Assembly (NCBI RefSeq): GCF_002088945.1 | Contig: NZ_NCSU01000011.1 | Span: 558,001-622,000, forward strand | From: Henriciella pelagia | GTDB taxonomy: Bacteria; Pseudomonadota; Alphaproteobacteria; Caulobacterales; Hyphomonadaceae | Length of the DNA: 64,000 nucleotides | Direction of reading: 5' to 3' | Shown: piece by piece, positions 56,954-64,000 of the stretch | How the letters are laid out: each line of letters begins with the position of its first letter | How positions within the stretch are numbered: position 1 is the first letter of the stretch | Made by a program: the position numbers and the translations under genes | Notes under the pieces: generated by a model | The model's database searches: none | Seen by the model: only the letters and a program-made list of their open reading frames with translations | Told to the model about the DNA's origin: nothing

Positions 56954-59900
56954 TTAGAAGGTTGCCTTCACACCAATTTCAAAGGTGCGGCCGAGCGGAT
57001 CGGCGAGACGTGGATCATATCCAAGCTCGTTGCGCACATAAGGCGGGTCTTCATCGGCGATGTTCTCGACGGTCGCCGAGAGACGAAGGTTCTCGGTTAA
57101 TTCAAAGACATAGCTAAGGTCGAACCGCTACGACGAATCGATCTTCACGCCCTTGGTGATCTCACCGAATAGCGTGAGCGTCCCAGGCATCACACCGTCC
57201 GGCGTGACCGGTCCACGCTCGTCCGTGAGCGCAGAAACATAGCGTCCGGTCAGGCGAAGATTATGCTTGTCGCGATTGTAGTTCACGAAGGCATTGATGC
57301 GCCATTCCGGAGCCGCAAAGCCCACCGACGAGAAATTGAGCTGACCAAGCCGGTCGCGGCCAGCATTGACCACAACCCCGTCAAGGATTTCATCCTCGGT
57401 CTCGAGTTCGAGAACGCGAGTACCCGTCGTGCTGAAGGTTACGTCGGCAGCGCCAACCGGCACGTTATATGTGAGCGAGAAATCCACGCCCGACGTCAGT
57501 TGCCCGGCGCCGTTGCCGACATCGGTCACGATCGTGTTGAAATCGGAGAATGTCGTCGCACCCTGCACACATGCGCCGCCCGGAGCCGTGACAGGGTTGG
57601 GGTTGAACGTCACCCGCCCGATCAGCGGGTTGGAACAGTCGGCAACGCCTGTCGCGGCAAAGATAAAGTTCGCCAGGTCATTATGCGAGACAAGCTGGCC
57701 GATCTCTCCTTCGGTCTCAATGCTGAAATAATCGAGGATCAGGCTGAAATCATGGTCCGGCGCGAAGCCCTGACTCTGCCAGATGGTGCCGATGTTCCAT
57801 GCCGTCGCCTCTGCTGCCTCGATGCTTCCCAAAGTCTGGAAGTCAGCACCAAGCCATGCACCGCTTGCACGAGTATAGGACCGCACATCGGTGGTGAACC
57901 GGCCAGGCTGTAGCGTGGTGGGCGGTGCCTGGAAGTTGGTGCCGTACGAAGCGCGGATCGCCAATGGGTCGGCGACCTGCCACTTGCCGGACACCTTGAA
58001 CACGGTTGATGCGATATCGCCCGAAAATTCCTCGCGGCGCACAGCCCCCTGCACAAACAGGTCATCGGTCACCGGCAGGCCAACTTCGGCGAAGACCGAT
58101 TTCACGTCCTGGCTGGCATCGTCCGGGAAGTTGATCGCAAAGAAGCCGAAAGGGCCGACGCCAAACGGGTCGGCACCGCAGTCTGTCTGCCCCGGATAGG
58201 AGCACGGCACGCTGCCATTATTGTAGAAGCTCGGAACGTCTTCCTTGAAGCTGATGTCGCGGTACTGGGCACCGAGCGCCCAGCCGATTTCGCCGCCGGG
58301 AAGGTGGATTCCAGTCATGCCATTGATGACCGCACCAAAGGTCACGCTCTCGACCTCAGAACGCACCAGCTTGGGATCGAACAGCCAGCGGATCAGCTGG
58401 TCCGAGTTTTCCGAACCGGGAATATAGTTCGGATTGGCCAGGCCAAGTTCGGGTTGCCCGGCATATGCGCTGGTGAACGGGTTGAACCATTCACATCCAT
58501 TCTGTCCGGCCGCGCCGGGATTCTGGATGCCGGGCGTCGACGGATCGAGATCGGTCGCATTACACAGCGGCCCGCCAAAACCGTTTAACGCATCCTGCAG
58601 GCGGAAGCCCAGATAGTCCGGGTTCGTATTCTCCGATTCCTGGCGGTTGAAGGTAAGCGCGAAGTCATAGCCGATGTTCGAAGCTTCGCCGAAATCGCCA
58701 TTGAGCGATGCCGATGCCCGGAACACCTCATTCTGCACGCTGGCGGCGTTGCCAAATCCTTCACCGCGGCCGCCGACCGGATTACCATTGTGCGCGAACG
58801 GACGCAGCAGCGAGATCGAATAGCCCTGCGTCAGGAAGCCAAGCGGGAAGGCGGCAGCGCCGCTGCGCGCTTCCCATTCGGCCACATGCGGGTTGGAGCG
58901 CGGGACAAGATACTGGAATGTCGCGCCAATCCCCGGAGCCGGACCACGCGTCGTCGGCAGCGACGGCGATCCGAACACTTCCGGCACATCAGTCATCGAC
59001 CATGCGACATCCGCATGGAAGTTCGCATTGCCGCCAATCGGCGTTTCAAGCTGGGCGTAGGCGCGATAGATGTCCTGCGTCTCGACGAGGTTGTAGTAAG
59101 ACACATAGCCATAGGCACAGCGCGGCCCGAGAATCTGGGTCGGCTGCCAGATGCCACCTTGCGTTTCGCAGACATTCTGCGTGGCGTCCTGATAATATCC
59201 GGTCACCGGGCTGGCGAGGAAAGCGCGCGGGTTTGACGTGCTGGAGACCGGCGTATAGTTCGCAATATTGGTCAGGTTAGACCATGGCGACGGGTTCACC
59301 CAGTAAGGCAGGCTGGAGAAGCTGCGCTCCTCTGACTCCAGGCGCGAACGATGCTGCACCTCGGCAGACCACATCACACTGATGTCTCCGATCATCGCCC
59401 CCGCGAGGATGCCGAGATCATAGTCACCATCCGAGCCGTCGATAAACTTGTAATCGGCTGTTGCCTCGAGCCCCTCAAAGCCAGTCCGAGTGATAAAATT
59501 GACCACGCCGCCAACGGCGTCTGCACCGTAAATCACGGCCGCGCCATCTTTCAGCACTTCAGTTCGCGCCACCGCGATGCCCGGAATATTGGACAGGTTT
59601 TCACTCACTCGGCGGCCGTTTAGCAGTGTCAGTGTCTTGTCGGCGCCAATGCCACGAAGGTTGAAACTCGGTGAGCCAGTCAGTTCAGCGCCGCCAAAAT
59701 AGTTGGCTTCGCCATTCGTCGGTCCCGATTGCGGCAGGTCCTTTGCAAACTCCAGCGCCGTCGGAGACCCTTCGAGCTCCAGATCCTGCGCCGAGTAAAC
59801 GTTGACTGGCAGAGCCGCGTCTTCAGGCGTGCCCCGCAGCGCCGAACCGGTGACGACCACGGTCGCCTGTCTTGCTTCTTCGTCATTCGGGCTTTCTGCG

Positions 59901-59995
59901 TCGAGCCGTTCGACCGAATCGTCCTGCGCCATGGCCAGTAATGGCGCAGCCATCAGTATCGCCGCCAGCGAAGCGGTCGCTTTGAGTGTGTTCAA
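56954..59995 (-). pseudogene. TonB-dependent receptor with in-frame amber stop near its 3' end
   Basis: The frame from ATG 59995 encodes 955 residues (signal ending LAMAQ; TonB-box-like ATVVVTGSALRG; plug with FNLRGIGADKTLTLLNGRR) and is stopped by TAG at 57128-57130. The same frame then continues for 57 more codons, reading RFDLSYVFEL, VENIADEDPPYV, RLADPLGRTFEIGVKATF, and ends at TAA 56954. That tail is the normal last two or three beta strands with the C-terminal Phe needed for barrel assembly. So a single base change (probably TAC or TAT, Tyr, to TAG) removes the barrel end; a sequencing error is also possible. No other frameshift was found. The receptor type resembles those for large organics. 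Confidence 0.8.
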
Positions 59996-60389
59996 TTTTT
60001 CCTCCCTTGAATCAGCCCCTTAAGGGGTCTTGATTGAGGAGAATACAAATACAGTCACGACTGTATGTAAATTATTTATTGTTGTGCGACGCAACTCTCA
60101 GAGTGACGTCACGGAAGGTCGGTACTCGAAATGCGTAATGATTGTAGCGCATTACAATGAATATGCGTGATCGCAATTTTCTTGTTCATTTTGTCGCCAA
60201 GGGGCGCAAGCCGGCGCATTTGATACAGGATCAGCTTCCGGACTCGATACATTCAGCACGCGTCCTGCTCTTGCTTTCGGTAACAACGCGCCCCCTGCGG
60301 CACCGATCCGCGTTTTGACGCAGCCCCGATTACGCAATATTCGCATCACGGAAACGATGCTCGCAACCCAACAAAGAAAGAAGATCAAC
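59996..60389. other. Divergent intergenic region with operator-like palindromes
   Basis: 394 bp between the receptor and the 3-hydroxyacyl-CoA dehydrogenase. It contains the 18-bp palindrome at 60049-60066 and GCCCCTTAAGGGG at 60016-60027; no gene, RNA or terminator recognised. Confidence 0.6.
60049..60066. promoter_or_regulatory. TetR-style operator candidate
   Basis: ATACAGTC, two bases, GACTGTAT: a perfect inverted repeat 54 bp before the receptor start, near a possible AT-rich -10. TACAGTC-type half sites are common for TetR-family repressors of fatty acid or steroid genes; binding is inferred. It could serve both divergent units. Confidence 0.45.
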
Positions 60390-61679
60390 ATGCCAGCAAT
60401 CTCTATGACACCGGAGGAAGTCTCAGCCTATATCGCTCAGGCCGGACGGGACGCGTGGAAAGTTCCCGACATTTCGCACGACACACCCCGCCGCACGATC
60501 AGCAAGGTTGGTATCATCGGCGCTGGCACCATGGGCGGCGGCATCTCCATGAATTTTGCGACCGCTGGCATCCCCGTCACCATTCTCGAGCAGAAACAGG
60601 AAGCGCTGGACCGCGGTCTGGGCGTCGTGCGCGGCCACTATCAGCGTAGCGCCGACAAGGGCCGCTTTCCGCAGGACGAAGTCGATGCGCGCATGGGGCG
60701 GCTGACTGGAACGCTGGATATGAACGATTTTGCGGACTGCGACCTCATCATTGAAGCCGTCTTCGAGGATATGGACCTCAAGAAAAAGATCTTCACCGAC
60801 CTCGATGCCATCGCAAAGCCCGGCGCCATTCTCGCGACCAACACCTCGGCGCTGGATATCGACGAGATTGCAAGCGTCACCAAGCGGCCGGCAGATGTGA
60901 TTGGCCTGCACTTCTTCTCCCCGGCCAATGTCATGAAACTGCTCGAAATCGTGCGCGCAGACCATACGGCAGACGACGTCATCATGACCTGCATGGACCT
61001 TGCGAAAGCGATCAACAAGATCGCCGTCCTTGTCGGTGTCTGCCCGGGTTTCGTTGGCAACCGCATTCTGTATGCCCGCCAGGCACAAGCGCAGAAACTC
61101 GTCTTCAAGGGGGCAATGCCGTGGGACGTGGACGCCGCGCTCAATGCCTTCGGCTTCCGCATGGGCCCCTACCAGATGTCAGACCTTGCCGGCCTCGACA
61201 TTGGCTGGAAAAAGGGCGCGACGACGGCCAATCCGATCCGCGATGCGCTCTGTGAGCTGGACCGCCGCGGCCAGAAAACCGGAGCGGGCTATTATGACTA
61301 TGATGAGAACCGCCGTCCGATCCCATCCGACGTGACCGCAAGGATCATCGCCGAGGTCACCGGCATTGAAGCTGGCAAGGCCCCCGGCCAGGATGAAATT
61401 ATCGCAGCCTGTATCCACCCGATGATCAATGAAGGCCTGAAGATTCTTGAGGAGAAGAAGGCCCAGCGCGCTTCCGACATCGATATCGTCTGGCTGAACG
61501 GCTATGGATGGCCGGCCGACAAGGGCGGGCCGATGCTCTATGGCGACATGGTGGGCGCCGAAACCGTTCTAGCCACCATGGAACGCCTTGGCGCAGACGA
61601 TGAACGGTTCGCTCCGGCTGAAACGCTGAAGCGTCTCGCCCGCGATGGTGGCCGCTTCATTGACGTCCAGCCCGGCTGA
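60390..61679 (+). CDS. 3-hydroxyacyl-CoA dehydrogenase (single-function, lacks hydratase domain)
   Basis: 429 residues from ATG 60390 (AGAAAGAAGA site); in-frame upstream ATGs give non-family sequence. The NAD motif [13 protein letters not shown] follows a 40-residue N-terminus. Then the second domain with [31 protein letters not shown] and GWPADKGGP. This is the dehydrogenase half of a FadB-type protein, without the N-terminal enoyl-CoA hydratase half. It should oxidise L-3-hydroxyacyl-CoA to 3-oxoacyl-CoA. It overlaps the GMC oxidoreductase start by TGATG. Confidence 0.93.
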   Translation: MPAISMTPEEVSAYIAQAGRDAWKVPDISHDTPRRTISKVGIIGAGTMGGGISMNFATAGIPVTILEQKQEALDRGLGVVRGHYQRSADKGRFPQDEVDARMGRLTGTLDMNDFADCDLIIEAVFEDMDLKKKIFTDLDAIAKPGAILATNTSALDIDEIASVTKRPADVIGLHFFSPANVMKLLEIVRADHTADDVIMTCMDLAKAINKIAVLVGVCPGFVGNRILYARQAQAQKLVFKGAMPWDVDAALNAFGFRMGPYQMSDLAGLDIGWKKGATTANPIRDALCELDRRGQKTGAGYYDYDENRRPIPSDVTARIIAEVTGIEAGKAPGQDEIIAACIHPMINEGLKILEEKKAQRASDIDIVWLNGYGWPADKGGPMLYGDMVGAETVLATMERLGADDERFAPAETLKRLARDGGRFIDVQPG

Positions 61680-63286
61680 TGGGCACTGCCACCCGCCCCC
61701 TGCCCGGCGACTATGATTATATCATTGTCGGCGCAGGGTCGGCGGGCTGCGTGGTTGCAAACCGGCTCTCAGCCGACCCGAAAAAACGCGTGCTGCTACT
61801 TGAGGCAGGCGGCAAGGATGACTGGATCTGGTTTCACATTCCGGTCGGCTATCTCTTCGCCATCGGCAATCCGCGCTCCGACTGGATGTTTCAGACAACG
61901 CCGCAGCGAGGCCTGAACGGGCGGGCGCTGGCTTATCCGCGAGGCAAGGTGATTGGCGGGTCGTCAGCCATCAATGCAATGATCACCATGCGCGGCCAGG
62001 CCGCCGATTATGATGGCTGGCGGGACCTGGGGCTACCCGGATGGGGATGGGACGATGTGCTGCCAGTCTTCCGCGAGATCGAAGACCATTTCCTGGGTGA
62101 GACCGACATGCACGGCGCAGGCGGCGAATGGCGGGTTGAGCCGCCACGGGTGAAGTGGGACATTCTCGACGCTGTGCGGGACGCGGCCGAAGAGATGGGC
62201 ATTCCGAAAACAGCCGATTTCAACACCGGCGACAATGAAGGCTCCAGCTATTTTCAGGTAAACCAGAAATCGGGCCGCAGATGGTCGGCAGCCCGCGGTT
62301 TCCTCAAACCGGCGCTGCGCCGTCCAAATCTTCGGGTGGAAACCGGCGTCCTCGTTGACAGGCTGATACTGGAAGATGGCTGCGCCACGCAGGTTGAGTT
62401 CAGGCAGAAAGGGCAGCGTTTTTCAGCCAGGGCAAACGCAGAGATCATCCTCTGCGCAGGCGCGATCGGAAGCCCCCAGATCCTGCAACGCTCCGGCATC
62501 GGCCCCGCCGCACTGCTGAAGGGTGCTGGCATCGAATGCCAGATCGACCTGCCGGGGGTCGGTGCCAATCTTCAAGACCACCTCCAGCAGCGCGCAATAT
62601 ACCGGGTGACCGGCACGCGAACGCTCAACCAGGTCTACTATTCAGCTTTCGGGAAAGTCTCGATGGCTCTCGACTACGCCTTTCGCCGTCGCGGTCCTCT
62701 CACCATGGCACCATCGCAGCTCGGCATCTTCACCCGATCCAGTCCCGACGAGACGCGCGCCAACATCCAGTTCCATGTGCAACCGCTCTCGCTCGACAAG
62801 TTCGGAGACCCGCTTCACCGCTTCCCGGCCATAACCGTCGCCGCCTGCAATCTGCGCCCGACGTCTCGCGGCACTATCCGCGTTGCGAGCGCCGATGCTA
62901 TGGCGCCCCCTGTCATAGATCCGAACTATCTCGATACGGACGACGACCGACGCGTCGCCGCAGACGCCATCCGGGTCACGCGTCGCCTGATGTCCCAGCC
63001 GGCGTTGCGACGCTTCCATCCCGTCGAAAGTGTTCCCGGCGAAAGCGTTGGTGACGACCTTTCGAAACTGGCCGGCGATATCGGCACCACAATATTCCAT
63101 CCTGTCGGCACAGCCCGAATGGGGCCGCCTGGGGATCGGATGGCGGTTCTGGATGAGACGCTCAGGGTTCGCGGCATTGGCGGTCTGCGTGTCATTGACG
63201 CTTCCGTCATGCCCACCATCACATCCGGCAACACCAACACGCCGACCATCATGATCGCGGCGAAGGCAGCCGCGCTGATCAAATAA
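61679..63286 (+). CDS. GMC-family FAD oxidoreductase (choline dehydrogenase-like)
   Basis: 535 residues. FAD-binding IIVGAGSAGCVVANRL near residue 13, GMC signatures GGSSAINAMITMRG and GAIGSPQILQRSGIG, and the C-terminal catalytic region FHPVGTARMG plus TSGNTNTPTIMIA. It oxidises an alcohol to an aldehyde or ketone with a flavin. No signal sequence, so cytoplasmic or peripheral. With the coupled hydroxyacyl-CoA dehydrogenase it may process long-chain or terpenoid alcohols in lipid catabolism. Confidence 0.94.
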   Translation: MGTATRPLPGDYDYIIVGAGSAGCVVANRLSADPKKRVLLLEAGGKDDWIWFHIPVGYLFAIGNPRSDWMFQTTPQRGLNGRALAYPRGKVIGGSSAINAMITMRGQAADYDGWRDLGLPGWGWDDVLPVFREIEDHFLGETDMHGAGGEWRVEPPRVKWDILDAVRDAAEEMGIPKTADFNTGDNEGSSYFQVNQKSGRRWSAARGFLKPALRRPNLRVETGVLVDRLILEDGCATQVEFRQKGQRFSARANAEIILCAGAIGSPQILQRSGIGPAALLKGAGIECQIDLPGVGANLQDHLQQRAIYRVTGTRTLNQVYYSAFGKVSMALDYAFRRRGPLTMAPSQLGIFTRSSPDETRANIQFHVQPLSLDKFGDPLHRFPAITVAACNLRPTSRGTIRVASADAMAPPVIDPNYLDTDDDRRVAADAIRVTRRLMSQPALRRFHPVESVPGESVGDDLSKLAGDIGTTIFHPVGTARMGPPGDRMAVLDETLRVRGIGGLRVIDASVMPTITSGNTNTPTIMIAAKAAALIK

Positions 63287-63664
63287 GACCGCGACACCGG
63301 CTTGCACAGCGACCAGATTGCGGCCCAGCCCGCAGTTGCTATTCGACTATTCGCACCCCGGACCTCGCTGGAGTCAGGCGAACCTCAACAAACAAATCTG
63401 TGCCTGCATCGCGGGCAAGTGTGTCCAAACCCCGTGCAATTCGCACAAGTTTCGGCACCGATGCGGACTGATCGAGTTTCCGGCGTTGCATCCAGGCGAC
63501 CATCATGGTGTTGCGGACTTATGACGACGTAGTCATGGGTCTCAGACGTCCGCCGAAGGACTTTTGAAGTGGCCGGCGCGCTCTCTGGTGAGCGAAGCGC
63601 CTCCTCAAAATCAAAAGTTCAACGCAGCCCCGACAGGGTCTGCCCCAATCGGCAGGATGTTTCC
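63287..63664. other. 378-bp intergenic region before an NrtA-like gene
   Basis: No supported gene. Short GC-rich stems are visible: GGCGC around 63579 with GCGCC near 63604, and CTGCC/GGCAG around CCAATC at 63640-63655, next to the ribosome site AGGA of the 63665 gene. A leader-type control is conceivable. The typical A-x-x-G loops of an ANTAR-target leader were not found. Confidence 0.5.
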
Positions 63665-64000
63665 ATGTTCAACATTTACGTTCGCACCAACAGCACCTCA
63701 CGCAGCGTCCTCGGCGCGGTCGCAGCCTCCTCTTTCCTCTTCATGGCCGCTTGCGGCGGCTCTGATACGACCGCACCGACCACGACCGCCACGCCATCGG
63801 CAACCCCATCAGACGCGCCCATCGTCATTCCGATGGAAGGGCTGGAGAAGACCGAACTCACCTTCGGCTTCATCAAGCTTACAGACATGGCACCACTCGC
63901 CATCGCCTATGAAAAAGGCTTTTTCGAAGACGAGGGTCTCTTCGTCACGCTCGAACCGCAGGCCAACTGGAAAGTGCTGCTCGACCGCGTGATCGATGGC
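63665..64000 (+). CDS. NrtA-like ABC transporter substrate-binding lipoprotein (3' end outside window)
   Basis: The first 112 codons, open at the window edge. A lipoprotein signal with lipobox MAAC (Cys30) and a Thr/Ala/Pro-rich linker precedes the NrtA/CmpA-type motif [21 protein letters not shown] (key part), [23 protein letters not shown]. This family binds nitrate, nitrite or bicarbonate for an ABC importer. It begins with ATG 63665, site AGGATG. The cognate permease and ATPase should follow outside the window. Confidence 0.85.
   Translation, partial: MFNIYVRTNSTSRSVLGAVAASSFLFMAACGGSDTTAPTTTATPSATPSDAPIVIPMEGLEKTELTFGFIKLTDMAPLAIAYEKGFFEDEGLFVTLEPQANWKVLLDRVIDG

Noticed and set aside
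63302..63532. Open frames upstream of the NrtA-like gene
   Set aside because: No ribosome site, composition or conservation pattern to support a protein.
63579..63655. ANTAR/NasT leader riboswitch
   Set aside because: Two short stems exist but the hexaloops lack the A1-G4 pattern.

Overview
The window reads as chromosomal DNA of a GC-rich, Gram-negative alphaproteobacterium. The best guess is the Hyphomonadaceae/Caulobacterales (dimorphic marine bacteria). This rests on gene content: a PleC/DivJ-like hybrid-free sensor kinase, an Usg-family protein, CIRCE-controlled groESL, an Mla operon whose MlaD begins METRANY, large TonB-dependent receptors, many acyl-CoA synthetases and thioesterases, and many signal-peptide lipoproteins. 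The lineage is inference; no rRNA or tRNA gene is present to test it.

Layout. 1-5.7 kb: 3' part of a membrane sensor kinase, converging on a four-gene Mla-type lipid transport operon (permease, ATPase, MCE protein, auxiliary lipoprotein). 5.8-9.0 kb: an enolase-superfamily epimerase converging on an exported D-amino-acid-oxidase-like lipoprotein whose domain order looks circularly permuted, plus an unrecognised companion. 9.1-13.8 kb: thioesterases, DUF423 protein, a globin-like protein, an SDR, a CsaA-like protein, an acyl-CoA synthetase and Usg. 14.0-16.2 kb: CIRCE-groES-groEL-terminator. 16.2-19.2 kb: a 1007-residue secreted HET-C/zinc phospholipase-C-like protein. 19.5-30.4 kb: mostly lipid/carbon catabolism (ScoAB, YjdM, GFA protein, topoisomerase IB, thiolase-like protein, ZntB, amidohydrolase, methyltransferase, aldo/keto reductase, acyl-CoA synthetase). 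30.5-32.1 kb: a 53-residue membrane protein and two paralogous lipoproteins. 32.2-35.3 kb: xseB-ispA-dxs (isoprenoid precursors). 35.4-41.4 kb: phosphatase, acetyltransferase, LepB, YbjQ protein, MBL hydrolase, serine deaminase. 41.7-46.7 kb: TonB receptor, Tat-exported amidase, zinc-free quinone-reductase-like dehydrogenase. 46.8-51.8 kb: an unrecognised two-gene VWA-like/four-helix membrane coiled-coil pair, then an MHYT-GGDEF-EAL protein. 51.9-52.7 kb: wreck of a PQQ glucose dehydrogenase. 52.7-56.6 kb: opgGH for periplasmic glucans, with OpgG apparently a lipoprotein. 57.0-60.0 kb: a TonB receptor broken by a late amber codon. 60.4-64 kb: 3-hydroxyacyl-CoA dehydrogenase, GMC oxidoreductase and the start of an NrtA-like solute-binding lipoprotein.

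Together these genes describe a nutrient-scavenging envelope (TonB receptors, lipid trafficking, glucans) feeding fatty-acid/CoA-ester catabolism. The observations most worth following are the permuted, exported D-amino-acid oxidase-like protein (6820-7905), the VWA/membrane pair (46838-49205), the HET-C-like giant (16212-19235), the amber-interrupted receptor (57128) and the decayed PQQ dehydrogenase (51942-52683). No tRNA, rRNA, CRISPR array, prophage or insertion sequence was seen.
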